A stretch of 64,000 nucleotides of DNA from Streptomyces flavofungini (GCF_030388665.1 NZ_CP128846.1:3078001-3142000); one strand, 5' to 3'. Numbered from the stretch's first letter, positions 1-9,120 are shown. Made by a program: numbers and translations. Notes: generated by a model from the letters alone, not told the origin.

Positions 1-233
1 ACGCCGTCATCTACACGGCCACCAGCTGGTGGAAGCAGTGCACCGGCAACTACGGCGGCTTCGGCAGCACCAACCCGCTGTGGATCGCCCGCTACAACAC
101 CAGCCCCGGCGAACTCCCCGCCGGCTGGGGCTTCCACACCATGTGGCAGTACACGTCGACCGGTCCCATCGTCGGTGACCACAACAAGTTCAACGGCGCG
201 TACGACAGGGTCCAGGCCCTGGCCAACGGCTGA
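1..233 (+). CDS. GH25-family lysozyme (muramidase), C-terminal fragment
   Basis: The reading frame is open from the window edge (frame starting at base 3) to TGA at 231-233; the N-terminus lies outside the window. The visible 76 residues contain an AVIYTATSWW segment, then PLWIARYNTSPG and WGFHTMWQYTSTG, the last strands of the GH25 barrel as found in secreted Streptomyces N-acetylmuramidases. These enzymes cut the beta-1,4 bond between MurNAc and GlcNAc in peptidoglycan. The catalytic Asp/Glu region and signal peptide cannot be checked here. A 16-bp tandem repeat begins on the stop codon. Confidence 0.8.
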   Translation, partial: AVIYTATSWWKQCTGNYGGFGSTNPLWIARYNTSPGELPAGWGFHTMWQYTSTGPIVGDHNKFNGAYDRVQALANG

Positions 234-343
234 CCGAGGCGACGGCTAACCGAGGCGACGGCTGACCGGAAGGACAGCTGACCGGGCCGACAGCTGACCG
301 AGGCGACGGCTGACCGGAAGGACAGCTGACCGGGCCGACAGCC
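232..343. repeat. 16-bp tandem repeat starting at the muramidase stop codon
   Basis: Seven consecutive 16-bp units are visible, with variants GACCGAGGCGACGGCT, GACCGGAAGGACAGCT and GACCGGGCCGACAGCT. The three variants repeat in the same order, giving a 48-bp higher-order unit. Degenerate units continue to about 375. The first unit overlaps the TGA of the GH25 gene. The rest of the 234-554 gap contains only the hairpin at 477-514. Confidence 0.85.
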
Positions 344-476
344 GGCCGGACCTCCAGCTGGTCGGACCGCCTTCCGCCCACGAGCACTTCACCGCCCACC
401 GGGCGCGCCTCCCGCGTGCTCGTTCCCGCCCACCAGGCGCGCCGCCCACCAGGCAGTCGACGCCGTACGGGTGAGC

Positions 477-514
477 GGCGAGGCCCGGTCCCTCCAGGGG
501 GTCCGGGCCTCGCC
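477..514. terminator. Hairpin terminator between GH25 gene and lon
   Basis: Perfect 12-bp inverted repeat (477-488 with 503-514, arm GGCGAGGCCCGG) around a 14-nt loop, 40 bp past the stop of lon on the minus strand. There is no U-tract, as is common for Streptomyces. It can serve both convergent genes. Confidence 0.7.
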
Positions 515-554
515 CTTCCCCGCCGCGCCCGTCACGCCGCGGCGGGAAGCAGAG

Positions 555-2972
555 TCACGCCGCCGCCGGAACCCGCACCTCGGCCGGGGCGAGCGCCAGC
601 TCCAGGACCTGGCGGACGTCCGTCACCGCGTGCACGTCCAGCTTCTCCAGGACCTCGGCCGGGACGTCGTCCAGGTCCGGCTCGTTCCGCTTGGGGATCA
701 CGACGGTGGTGATTCCCGCCCGGTGCGCGGCGAGCAGCTTCTGCTTCACACCGCCGATGGGCAGCACCCGTCCGGTCAGCGACACCTCACCGGTCATCGC
801 CACGTCCGTACGGACCAGGCGACCGCTGAGCAGCGACGCCAGCGCCGTCGTCATCGTGACGCCCGCGCTCGGTCCGTCCTTCGGCACGGCGCCCGCCGGG
901 AAGTGGATGTGCACGCCCCGCTCCTTGAGGTCGCCCACGGGCAGCTCCAGTTCGGCGCCGCGCGAACGCAGGAAGGAGAGCGCGATCTGCGCGGACTCCT
1001 TCATCACGTCACCGAGCTGTCCGGTGAGCGTCAGACCCGCCGCGCCCGTCTCCGCATCGGCCAGCGACGCCTCCACGAACAGCACGTCGCCACCGGCCCC
1101 GGTGACCGCGAGTCCCGTGGCCACACCGGGCACCGCGGTCCGCCGCTCGGCCGGGTCCTGCGCGGACTCCGGCACGTGGTGGGGCCGCCCGATGAGGCCG
1201 CGCAGCTCGTCCGCGCCGACGGTGAACGGCAGCTCCCGCTCACCCAGTTCGTGCTGCGCCGCGACCTTGCGGAGGAGCCTGGCGACGGACCGCTCCAGAT
1301 TCCGCACGCCCGCCTCGCGGGTGTACTCCCCCGCCAGCTTGCGCAGGGCGCCCTCGTCGATCGTCACCTCGCCGTCGCCGAGCCCGGCCCGCTCCAGCTG
1401 TCGCGGCAGCAGGTGGTCCCGGGCGATGACGACCTTCTCGTCCTCCGTGTACCCGTCGAGCCTGACCAGCTCCATGCGGTCGAGCAGCGCCTCCGGGATG
1501 GCTTCGAGCACGTTGGCCGTCGCCAGGAACACCACGTCGCTCAGGTCGAGTTCGACTTCCAGGTAGTGGTCGCGGAAGGTGTGGTTCTGGGCCGGGTCGA
1601 GCACTTCGAGGAGCGCGGCCGCCGGGTCGCCCCGGAAGTCCGAGCCGACCTTGTCGATCTCGTCGAGCAGCACCACCGGGTTCATGGACCCGGCCTCCTT
1701 GATGGCCCGCACGATCCGCCCTGGCAACGCGCCCACGTACGTCCGCCGGTGCCCGCGGATCTCCGCCTCGTCCCGCACGCCGCCGAGCGCGACCCGCACG
1801 AACTTGCGCCCCATGGCGTGCGCCACGGACTCCCCGAGCGAGGTCTTGCCGACTCCGGGCGGGCCGACCAGGGCCAGGACCGCGCCGCCGCGCCGTCCGC
1901 CCACGACTCCCATGCCCCGGTCCGAGCGCCTCTTGCGCACCGCCAGGTACTCGGTGATGCGCTCCTTCACGTCCTGCAGGCCCGCGTGCTCCGCGTCGAG
2001 GATCTGCTGGGCGCCCTTGATGTCGTACTCGTCCTCCGTGCGCTCGTTCCACGGCAGCTCGAGCACCGTGTCGAGCCACGTGCGGATCCAGGAGCCCTCG
2101 GGCGACTGGTCGCTCGCGCGCTCCAGCTTCTCGACTTCCTTCAGCGCCGCTTCGCGTACGTTCTCCGGCAGGTCGGCGGCCTCGACCCGGGCGCGGTAGT
2201 CGTCGGACTCCTCCTCGCCGTCCTTGCCGTCCAGCTCGCGCAGCTCCTTGCGCACCGCCTCCAGCTGGCGCCGCAGCAGGAACTCGCGCTGCTGCTTGTC
2301 GACACCCTCCTGCACGTCCTTGGCGATGGACTCGGCCACGTCCTGCTCGGCCAGGTGCTCCCGCAGCTGCTCGGTGGCCAGCTTCAGACGCGCCGTCGGG
2401 TCCTCGGTCTCCAGGAGCTGGATCTTCTGCGCGGTGGTGAGGAACGGCGAGTAACCGGAGTTGTCCGCCAGCGCCGACACGTCGTCGATCTGCTGCACGC
2501 GGTCGACCACCTGCCAGGCCCCGCGCTTCTTCAGCCAGCTCGTGGCCAGCGCCTTGTACTCCTTGACCAGCTCGGCGGTGGCGCCCGGCAGCGGGTCCGG
2601 CACGGTCTCCTCGACCCGCGCACCCTCCACCCACAGGGCCGCGCCGGGACCGGTCGTGCCCGCACCGATGCGCACCCGCCCACGGGCCCGGATCAACGCC
2701 CCCGGGTCCCCGTCCGCGAGCCGGCCGACCTGCTCGACCGTACCGAGCACGCCCATGCCCGCGTACGTCCCGTCGATCCGCGGAACAAGCAGCACCTTCG
2801 GCTTGCTACTGCTTCCACTGGACCGCGCGGCGGCCTGCGCGGCCTCCACCGCGGCTCGTACTTCGGCGTCGGACAGGTCGAACGGCACCACCATGCCGGG
2901 CAGCACGATTTCGTCATCGAGCGGCAGCACGGGCAGAGCGAGCGGTGTGTGCGACGTGGACTCAGCAGCCAT
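555..2972 (-). CDS. lon: ATP-dependent protease La (Lon)
   Basis: A protein of 805 residues, the normal Lon length. It has an N-terminal substrate-binding domain (LPVLPLDDEIVLPGMVVPF), a long coiled-coil middle, and an AAA+ module with Walker A GPPGVGKTS and Walker B VVLLDEIDK. The C-terminal protease domain carries catalytic Ser in KDGPSAGVTM and Lys in GGVKQKLLAA. It degrades misfolded and regulatory proteins in the cytoplasm. I chose ATG 2972 because GGGGAG lies 6-7 nt upstream; the in-frame ATG at 2993 has no ribosome site. Transcribed alone; a HAIR-type element sits just upstream, pointing to HspR heat-shock control. Confidence 0.97.
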   Translation of the reverse strand: MAAESTSHTPLALPVLPLDDEIVLPGMVVPFDLSDAEVRAAVEAAQAAARSSGSSSKPKVLLVPRIDGTYAGMGVLGTVEQVGRLADGDPGALIRARGRVRIGAGTTGPGAALWVEGARVEETVPDPLPGATAELVKEYKALATSWLKKRGAWQVVDRVQQIDDVSALADNSGYSPFLTTAQKIQLLETEDPTARLKLATEQLREHLAEQDVAESIAKDVQEGVDKQQREFLLRRQLEAVRKELRELDGKDGEEESDDYRARVEAADLPENVREAALKEVEKLERASDQSPEGSWIRTWLDTVLELPWNERTEDEYDIKGAQQILDAEHAGLQDVKERITEYLAVRKRRSDRGMGVVGGRRGGAVLALVGPPGVGKTSLGESVAHAMGRKFVRVALGGVRDEAEIRGHRRTYVGALPGRIVRAIKEAGSMNPVVLLDEIDKVGSDFRGDPAAALLEVLDPAQNHTFRDHYLEVELDLSDVVFLATANVLEAIPEALLDRMELVRLDGYTEDEKVVIARDHLLPRQLERAGLGDGEVTIDEGALRKLAGEYTREAGVRNLERSVARLLRKVAAQHELGERELPFTVGADELRGLIGRPHHVPESAQDPAERRTAVPGVATGLAVTGAGGDVLFVEASLADAETGAAGLTLTGQLGDVMKESAQIALSFLRSRGAELELPVGDLKERGVHIHFPAGAVPKDGPSAGVTMTTALASLLSGRLVRTDVAMTGEVSLTGRVLPIGGVKQKLLAAHRAGITTVVIPKRNEPDLDDVPAEVLEKLDVHAVTDVRQVLELALAPAEVRVPAAA

Positions 2973-2994
2973 GATCTCCCCTTCGGCATTCAAG

Positions 2995-3013
2995 TTGAGC
3001 TATACCGGCTCAA
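2995..3013. promoter_or_regulatory. HAIR-like HspR operator upstream of lon
   Basis: Inverted repeat TTGAGC-N7-GCTCAA, 23 bp upstream of the chosen lon start. The HspR consensus is CTTGAGT-N7-ACTCAAG; each arm here matches 5 of the central 6 bases with the exact 7-bp spacer. HspR control of lon is known in Streptomyces; binding here is inferred. Confidence 0.75.
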
Positions 3014-3150
3014 TGCTTATGAGTCTCTGAATGTTCCCCGGGACTTGTTCGCTGTCAGCGATCACCTCTGTCGCAGCCGAAATCCGCCTACGTAAGGTTC
3101 TCTCATCAGGATCAGCCATTACACATCGTCTTCACCTGGAGGGCTGCCCC

Positions 3151-3849
3151 ATGCGTGCGACAGAGGGAGCCGAGGGAGCCGCCCTTGCGGGCCGCGACGC
3201 CGTACGGGCCTGGATCGACGGGTGGGGCGTCTCGCGCGGCGCCGCCCCGCCCATCGTGGAGCCCTGGGGCTTCACGATCGACGTCGGCCACATCAAGCAC
3301 CCGTCCCGGCACGTCCTCGGCGCCACGGGCGTGGACGTCCAGGAGTCGGACGTACGCAAGGTCGCTGCTTCGGTGACGGGCGCCGACGTGTGGCTGAAGG
3401 TCTTCGACTTCCCGGACCGCGTCGCCCCCTGGCTCGGCCCCCAGTGGTGGGTCGACCCGGAGGACGGCTATCTGATGACCGTGCCGCTCGCCCCGGTCCC
3501 CCCGAATCACTTGGTCGTCCCGGATGGCTACCGGCTCCGCACCTGGTGGCGTGGCGGGGTCTTCCGCGCGATGGCCACGACCGCTGACGGCCACTGGGCG
3601 GCTCGCGGTCAGATCGCCCCGACCGGCCGCACGGCCGTCGCCGACCAGATCGAGACCTCCCCGCAGCACCGCCGCAGGGGTCTGGGCAGCCTGGTCATGC
3701 GCTCCCTCGCGGTCGCCGCCGTCGACGAGGGCGCGGAGATCGGCGTACTGGCCGGGACTCCGGAGGGGCGCGCCCTGTACGAGTCGTTGGGGTGGCAGGT
3801 GGTCGCCGGCCTGACGAGCGCGCGCCGGAAAGGTCCCGAGGAGGCCTGA
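3151..3849 (+). CDS. GNAT-family N-acetyltransferase
   Basis: 232 residues. The C-terminal half has the GNAT acetyl-CoA motif: QIETSPQHRRRGLGSLVMRSL (R/Q-x-x-G-x-G/A type loop) followed by a helix, then GTPEGRALYESLGWQ typical of motif B. The N-terminal half (PWGFTIDVGHIKHPSRHV) is the part conserved in an actinobacterial subgroup. Substrate unknown. ATG 3151 is preceded by GGAGG with 7-8 nt spacing. Divergent from lon, so the two starts share a 178-bp control region. Confidence 0.85.
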   Translation: MRATEGAEGAALAGRDAVRAWIDGWGVSRGAAPPIVEPWGFTIDVGHIKHPSRHVLGATGVDVQESDVRKVAASVTGADVWLKVFDFPDRVAPWLGPQWWVDPEDGYLMTVPLAPVPPNHLVVPDGYRLRTWWRGGVFRAMATTADGHWAARGQIAPTGRTAVADQIETSPQHRRRGLGSLVMRSLAVAAVDEGAEIGVLAGTPEGRALYESLGWQVVAGLTSARRKGPEEA

Positions 3850-3962
3850 CCGTCCTGGCCGCCGAGGCCGTCGGAGCGCCACTGCTCGCCCTGGCCACCC
3901 TCAGCGCCCCGGTCGCCCGGGTCGCCACGTCGCCGTGGCCGTGACCGTCCGGGTCGCCCGGG

Positions 3963-4574
3963 CTATTCGGCCGCCGCAGCCGCAGCCTTTCTCGCGCGTA
4001 TGTCCCCGTAGGCGTAAGGCAGCCCGGGCAGCATCAGGAGCAGCGTCGCCCACAAGGGCAGACGGAAGAGCGTGTCGTCGCCCGCGAGCCAGCTGGTGAG
4101 CTGCGCGAACCCGATGCCTATCACCCCGACCAGCAGCCACCTCGTGAAACCGAGGGTTCCGCGCCGGAGTTCCAGGGTGACGCTGACCGCGATTATCACG
4201 GCGTAGAACGCTATGCGCGGGGCTTCGACGGGCAGCGCGAGGGTCCGGTCGATCAGATGCGTGAGGAGCAGCAGCGCACCGAGGGCGAACGGGATCAGCG
4301 CGGCCATCCTCAGCACCCGCAGGTGCAGGGGTGTGCGCGCCCGGGCCCAGGAGGCGGCGAATCCCGGCACGTCCGCGCCCACCACGTCCTGCGGGGAACG
4401 GCCCGCCGACGCGGCCTCCTCCAGGTGCTCGGAGAGTTCGGCCAGCATGTCGCGCACGGAGGCGTCGTCGATGCCTCTGTACTCCCAGTTGCTCCGGCAG
4501 ACCGCCAGCACGCGGGCGCGCTCGGCCTCACCGGGCATGTCCTCGGTCGTCTCACTGATCGTCTGATGTGTCAT
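3963..4574 (-). CDS. HAAS-type membrane protein paired with PadR regulator
   Basis: 203 residues. The N-terminal ~65 residues are soluble and helical (DMLAELSEHLEEAASAGRSPQDVVG), the HAAS-like fold that often accompanies PadR regulators. Four hydrophobic segments follow (around 88-105, 118-135, 145-163, 172-190). The start overlaps the 3' end of the PadR gene by 23 bp, so the two are cotranscribed and probably translationally coupled. In such pairs the regulator often controls the membrane partner; the molecular activity is unknown. An alternative start at Met13 (4538) is possible. Confidence 0.75.
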   Translation of the reverse strand: MTHQTISETTEDMPGEAERARVLAVCRSNWEYRGIDDASVRDMLAELSEHLEEAASAGRSPQDVVGADVPGFAASWARARTPLHLRVLRMAALIPFALGALLLLTHLIDRTLALPVEAPRIAFYAVIIAVSVTLELRRGTLGFTRWLLVGVIGIGFAQLTSWLAGDDTLFRLPLWATLLLMLPGLPYAYGDIRARKAAAAAAE

Positions 4575-4968
4575 GCCGTGCCCCCGTGTCCCCCGTGTCG
4601 TTATCCTGTGCGTCGCCCCGGCCCGCCAAGGTCCTGGAGACGGCCACCGTGAAGGTGCCCCAGGTGGCGCGGCCCGCGGCCAACTCGGCTGCGCCCGCGT
4701 CGGTCAGGCGGTAGTACTTGCGTGGCGCCCCGCCCGCCGCGGACGGGGCGCGGTAGGAGTCGACCAACCCAGCCCGCTCCATCCGGGCGAGCAGGGGGTA
4801 GATGCTTCCTTCACTCACCAGGTCGAGGCCGCTCTCGGTGAGGGCCTCCACGAACTCGTACCCGTACCGAGGTCGTTCGCCGATGAGCGCGAGCAGGCAC
4901 AGGTCGAGCACCCCGCGCAGCAACTGACTGCGACGCTGGTCCTGCGTCGCGGACAGTTCCTTTGTCAT
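4552..4968 (-). CDS. PadR-family transcriptional regulator
   Basis: 138 residues from ATG 4968. The winged-helix domain is clear: LLRGVLDLCLLALIGERPRYGYE, then GSIYPLLARMERAGLVDSY and the wing with RKYYRLTDAG. A short C-terminal dimerisation helix follows (WGTFTVAVSRTLAG) and an acidic tail. The upstream methionine at 5010 lacks a ribosome site and would include the operator-like palindrome, so the shorter start is preferred. First gene of a two-gene operon with the HAAS-like membrane protein. Likely autoregulated. Confidence 0.88.
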   Translation of the reverse strand: MTKELSATQDQRRSQLLRGVLDLCLLALIGERPRYGYEFVEALTESGLDLVSEGSIYPLLARMERAGLVDSYRAPSAAGGAPRKYYRLTDAGAAELAAGRATWGTFTVAVSRTLAGRGDAQDNDTGDTGARHDTSDDQ

Positions 4969-4970
4969 GC

Positions 4971-4994
4971 GGTACAAGATAGTCACGAAGTACC
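4971..4994. promoter_or_regulatory. Candidate PadR operator
   Basis: Inverted repeat GGTAC-N14-GTACC immediately upstream of the PadR start codon. Position and symmetry fit autorepression; the match to a known PadR consensus is only general. Confidence 0.4.
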
Positions 4995-5139
4995 TTGCAC
5001 CGCAAGACATTTATCCGGAAGAGGCCACTCCACGTACGCGCCCCCCTGCGCGGGCGCCACGCACTCAGGCCTCACGCGCACGGACCCCACACCCACGGAC
5101 CCGACACGCCGCGCAGCCCCAGGGGCCGGGCCGGACGGC

Positions 5140-6183
5140 CTAAGCGGCTGCGCCCCGCCCTCGCCCCCGCAGCAGCGGCCACGTCGCGACCCCCACGACC
5201 AGCGCCAGCAGATGGCCCCAGTTGGTCATCGGATCCGTGAAGGCGATGAGGTCCTGGACCAGCATCCAGCCGAACCCCGCGAGGACGACGCAGCGGAGCC
5301 ACGGCGTGAGGAGTCCGGCGAGGGCGCCGACGCTGGCGGCCACGCCGAAGCTGATGCCGTAGTCGAGGCGGTACGCCGAACTGCCGGGCAGATGACCGGC
5401 CAGGACCGAGAGCCCGACCGGGACCTCGGTGGCCAGCGTGGCGACGGCGTGCCCGAGCAGGAAGACGCCCGCGGTGCGCAGTCCGCCGACGCGGCGCTCC
5501 AGCGCGGTGAGGACCAGCAGGAAGACGATGGCGTACGGCGAAGTGACCCCGCCCGCGATCCACAGCGCGCTGGCGACGAGGACGAACATCGGCCGGTCAG
5601 CGAGGTGCGCCACGTCCGTGCTCGAACCCTGGTGCAGGGAGGCGACGAGGGAGGGGTCGCCGTATTCGGCGAAGAGCGAGGTCAGGAGGAGGACGACGGC
5701 GTAGCCGAAGGTGAAAGGCGTACCGGTCGGCGACGGCAGCAGCCGCCAGGGCCGCAGCCGGCGCAGCCTGCGCAGCCCTGGAAGGCCCGCCCGCACATCC
5801 CGGACCCCGGCCCTCGTTCGGGCATCCGCACCCGCGCCGACACTGACGCCGATGCCAGCACTGGCACCGGCGCTGACACCCGCCGCACCCGCCGCACCCG
5901 CAACAACTTCCTCAGGCAGCCCCGGCGCCGTCCCCCCGGCCACCCCGGCCCCGCCCGCACGGCTGGACCCACCGGCCTGACTCGGCATCGCGTCCAGCGT
6001 CACGAGCCCCGCGGCCCTGAGCGACACCTCCGCGCCCCCCGCGCCCTCCGCACCCGGCAGCCCCGCGAGGTCCACGGCGCCCCCGTCGGCCGCAGCACCC
6101 ACAGGAACCTCGATCGCCACCCCGTCGCCGCCACCGCCACCCACGGCGGCGCCCCCGCCCGAAACCCGCACAGACCGGTCCAC
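5140..6183 (-). CDS. Rhomboid-like integral membrane protein
   Basis: 347 residues from GTG 6183, which has GGAAGGAG 9 nt upstream. Residues 1-150 are a Gly/Ala/Val-rich low-complexity stretch; residues 155-335 hold about six membrane helices. A serine lies in DYGISFGV (Ser278) and a histidine in NWGHLLAL (His324), in the places where rhomboid proteases carry their Ser/His dyad, but the classical GxSG motif is not present. Actinobacterial proteins of this type are usually called rhomboid-like. Protease activity is uncertain. The low-complexity N-terminus could partly be an over-extension. Confidence 0.7.
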   Translation of the reverse strand: MDRSVRVSGGGAAVGGGGGDGVAIEVPVGAAADGGAVDLAGLPGAEGAGGAEVSLRAAGLVTLDAMPSQAGGSSRAGGAGVAGGTAPGLPEEVVAGAAGAAGVSAGASAGIGVSVGAGADARTRAGVRDVRAGLPGLRRLRRLRPWRLLPSPTGTPFTFGYAVVLLLTSLFAEYGDPSLVASLHQGSSTDVAHLADRPMFVLVASALWIAGGVTSPYAIVFLLVLTALERRVGGLRTAGVFLLGHAVATLATEVPVGLSVLAGHLPGSSAYRLDYGISFGVAASVGALAGLLTPWLRCVVLAGFGWMLVQDLIAFTDPMTNWGHLLALVVGVATWPLLRGRGRGAAA

Positions 6184-6379
6184 GCTGAGGCGCTCCTTCC
6201 ATCACGGCTTCACTGATCTTCCATCACAGAAGGATCACGGGATCACGTTTTACCGATCTTTCCCCTGCTGTCTATGACCGACGCCACGTGAGGCGCGATT
6301 CACAGGAACCCACAGCAACCTCACACCGTTCCTCGGCGTCCCGCAGCACACGCCTGCGAACCGGCAGCAAAATGGGCCG

Positions 6380-7084
6380 ATGCACACCCCGTACCGACCC
6401 GATCCCCCCGTGGTTCTCGACCGGCACGAAGGCCCTAACGGCGAAGTCGTGCTGCGTCGCCACGGAGACCTGCTGCAGATCATTGCCAACGGCATGTTCC
6501 TGATGGACACCTCCGACGGCCGCTCCGAGCGGCTCCTCGTCGACGCGGCCCTCGACGCCCTGGACGGACGGCCGCAGCCGTCCGTGCTCATCGGCGGTCT
6601 GGGCGTCGGATTCTCCCTCGCCCACGCGGCCGCGAACCCGCGCTGGGGCCGAATTGCGGTGGTCGAGCGCGAGCAGGCCATCATCGACTGGCACCTCGAC
6701 GGACCGCTGTCGGAGCTGTCGCACAAGGCGCTCGCGGACCCGCGCACGGAGATCCTGCACACCGACCTGATCGCATATGTCACCGGCTCATTCGCAGGCG
6801 CCAACACACCTGCCGACACGTACGACGCCCTGTGCCTCGACATCGACAACGGCCCCGACTGGACCGTCACCGAGGACAACGAGAGCCTCTACTCGCCCGC
6901 CGGCCTCGCCGCCTGCCAGGCCCGCCTGAAACCGGGCGGAGTCCTCGCCGTGTGGTCCGCGCAGCCCTCACCCGCTTTCGACTCCGCTCTACGGAATGCC
7001 GGGTTCCAACATGTACGTACGGAAGAGATCCCCGTTGCCCGGGGCGTACCGGACGTGGTTCATCTCGCGACAAGGGCTGCGTAG
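6380..7084 (+). CDS. Spermidine synthase-like methyltransferase-fold protein
   Basis: 234 residues. It has the Rossmann core of polyamine aminopropyltransferases: SVLIGGLGVGFSLAHA (cofactor loop), VVEREQAIIDWH (acidic ribose-binding residue), and YDALCLDIDNGPDW (the D-x-D region). It lacks the N-terminal beta domain of true SpeE, so it may bind decarboxylated SAM or SAM but need not make spermidine. No strong ribosome site precedes ATG 6380. It lies 66 bp upstream of a response-regulator gene and could be read with it. Confidence 0.7.
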   Translation: MHTPYRPDPPVVLDRHEGPNGEVVLRRHGDLLQIIANGMFLMDTSDGRSERLLVDAALDALDGRPQPSVLIGGLGVGFSLAHAAANPRWGRIAVVEREQAIIDWHLDGPLSELSHKALADPRTEILHTDLIAYVTGSFAGANTPADTYDALCLDIDNGPDWTVTEDNESLYSPAGLAACQARLKPGGVLAVWSAQPSPAFDSALRNAGFQHVRTEEIPVARGVPDVVHLATRAA

Positions 7085-7150
7085 CCGAGGTGCCGTCACG
7101 CCCCGTACTCTGCTGACCGGACACCAAGCGATCACGTCAGGGGCGGGGCG

Positions 7151-7891
7151 ATGGAGCAGACACACACCTCCCACAACGGCGCCACGGCTGCGATGCCCGG
7201 CGCCCAGCGCCGGATTCTGGTGGTCGAGGACGACCCGACGATCGTCGACGCCATCGCCGCCCGGCTGCGCGCCGAGGGTTTCGTCGTGCAAACGGCGGCG
7301 GACGGCCCGGCAGCGGTGGACACCGCGCAGGCGTGGCAGCCGGATCTGCTGATCCTCGACATCATGCTGCCGGGATTCGACGGCCTGGAGGTCTGCCGAC
7401 GCGTGCAGGCCCAGCGACCGGTGCCGGTGCTGATGCTCACCGCGCGGGACGACGAGACGGACATGCTGGTCGGGCTCGGCGTCGGCGCCGACGACTACAT
7501 GACCAAGCCGTTCTCGATGCGCGAGCTCGCCGCCCGCGTGCACGTGCTGCTGCGCCGGGTCGAGCGGGCCGCGCTGGCCGCCACGACGCCGCGCAGCGGC
7601 ATCCTGCGCCTGGGCGAGCTGGAGATCGATCACGCGCAGCGGCGGGTGCGAGTGCGCAGCGAGGACGTCCACCTGACGCCCACGGAGTTCGACCTTCTGG
7701 TGTGCCTCGCCAACACCCCGCGCGCGGTGCTTTCACGCGAGCAACTGCTCGCCGAGGTGTGGGACTGGGCCGACGCGTCCGGCACCCGCACCGTCGACAG
7801 CCACATCAAGGCGCTGCGCCGCAAGATCGGGGCGGAACGCATCCGTACGGTGCACGGGGTCGGGTACGCCCTGGAGACCCCGACGCCATGA
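7151..7891 (+). CDS. OmpR-family response regulator
   Basis: 246 residues. Receiver domain residues 21-135 with acidic pocket E26/D27/D28, phosphoacceptor Asp70 in LLILDIMLPG, Thr97 and Lys119 in YMTKPF. The winged-helix DNA-binding domain is residues 150-243 with LTPTEFDLLVCLANTPRAVL and RTVDSHIKALRRKI. It overlaps the downstream kinase gene by the ATGA junction, so the two are translationally coupled. Target genes are unknown; it sits directly upstream of the 2-oxoglutarate dehydrogenase gene. Confidence 0.95.
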   Translation: MEQTHTSHNGATAAMPGAQRRILVVEDDPTIVDAIAARLRAEGFVVQTAADGPAAVDTAQAWQPDLLILDIMLPGFDGLEVCRRVQAQRPVPVLMLTARDDETDMLVGLGVGADDYMTKPFSMRELAARVHVLLRRVERAALAATTPRSGILRLGELEIDHAQRRVRVRSEDVHLTPTEFDLLVCLANTPRAVLSREQLLAEVWDWADASGTRTVDSHIKALRRKIGAERIRTVHGVGYALETPTP

Positions 7892-9120
7892 CGGCGGACC
7901 CGGGTGCCGCCGGCGGCACGGCTCGCGGCGCCCTGAGCGGTACCCCGGGCAGTGCGCACGGCACCCCGGGCGGCCCCCCCGGCGGCACGGCTGACGCCGA
8001 GCGGGGCACGGTCCGCAAGTGGCGCTGCGACCGGGGCGGGAGCATCGGGTTGAACGGCCCGTTCGCGGGCGTGCGGCCGTTCTCCATCAAGACCAAGCTC
8101 GGCACCCTCGTGGTCGTCTCGGTCTTCATCACCACCGGGCTGCTGATGGTGGCCATGGAGACGGAGACCGAGCTCCGCTTCATCACGGTCTTCTCCGTGA
8201 TCGCGACCCTGCTGATCACCCAGTTCGTCGCGCACAGCCTCACCGCGCCTCTCGACGAGATGAACTCGGTGGCCCGCGCGGTCTCGCACGGCGACTACAC
8301 GCGGCGCGTACAAGGAGCCGACCGCCGCGACGAGCTGGGCGACGTGGCGATGACGATCAACCGCATGGCGGACGATCTGGAGGCGCAGGACCAGCAGCGC
8401 AAGGAGCTCGTCGCCAACGTCTCGCACGAGCTGCGCACGCCCATCGCCGCGCTGCGCGCCGTCCTGGAGAACGTCGTCGACGGCGTCTCGGCGGCCGACC
8501 CGGAGACGATGCGCACGGCTCTGAAGCAGACCGAGCGCCTGGGCCGCCTGGTGGAGACCCTGCTCGACCTGTCACGCCTCGACAACGGCGTCGTACCGCT
8601 CAAGGCACGCCGCTTCGAAGTGTGGCCCTATCTGTCGGGTGTCCTGAAGGAGGCCAACATGGTGGCCTCCGCGCGCAAAGGGATGCCGTCGGGCTCCGGC
8701 AGTCACACCCGTACGGACGTGCATCTGCACCTGGACGTCTCGCCTCCGGAGCTGACCGCCCACGCGGACGCCGAGCGGCTGCACCAGGTCGTCGCCAACC
8801 TCATCGACAACGCGGTCAAGCACAGCCCTCCGCACGGCCGGGTGACGGTGCTCGCCCGGCGCGGCCCTCACCCGGAGTCGCTGGACCTGGAGGTCCTCGA
8901 CGAGGGTCCGGGCATCCCCGAGTCCGAGTGGCACCGCGTCTTCGAGCGCTTCAACCGGGGCGCGCACGTCGGCGTCCCGCCCGGCAGCGACGGCGGCACC
9001 GGCCTCGGGCTCGCGATCGCGCGCTGGGCGGTCGATCTGCACGGCGGGCACATCGGCGTGGCCGAATCAGCCCGGGGCTGCCGAATCCAGGTCACTCTTC
9101 CGGGCCTGCCCGAAGACTGA
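7888..9120 (+). CDS. Sensor histidine kinase
   Basis: 410 residues from ATG 7888, overlapping the response regulator by 4 bp. A disordered Gly/Pro-rich N-terminus (1-60) is followed by two membrane segments (about 72-90 and 96-116) with almost no extracytoplasmic loop. Then come a HAMP domain, phosphoacceptor His180 in ANVSHELRTPIAAL, N-box VVANLIDNAVKHS, G1 DEGPGIP, F-box FERFNRG and G2 GGTGLGLAIA. The short sensor loop suggests it senses the membrane or an internal signal. Longer upstream reading in this frame lies inside the regulator gene and is not coding. Confidence 0.93.
   Translation: MTADPGAAGGTARGALSGTPGSAHGTPGGPPGGTADAERGTVRKWRCDRGGSIGLNGPFAGVRPFSIKTKLGTLVVVSVFITTGLLMVAMETETELRFITVFSVIATLLITQFVAHSLTAPLDEMNSVARAVSHGDYTRRVQGADRRDELGDVAMTINRMADDLEAQDQQRKELVANVSHELRTPIAALRAVLENVVDGVSAADPETMRTALKQTERLGRLVETLLDLSRLDNGVVPLKARRFEVWPYLSGVLKEANMVASARKGMPSGSGSHTRTDVHLHLDVSPPELTAHADAERLHQVVANLIDNAVKHSPPHGRVTVLARRGPHPESLDLEVLDEGPGIPESEWHRVFERFNRGAHVGVPPGSDGGTGLGLAIARWAVDLHGGHIGVAESARGCRIQVTLPGLPED

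Noticed and set aside
471..3095. 874-aa plus-strand ORF over lon
   Set aside because: It is the antisense shadow of lon; Arg/His/Leu-rich, no domain, no ribosome site.
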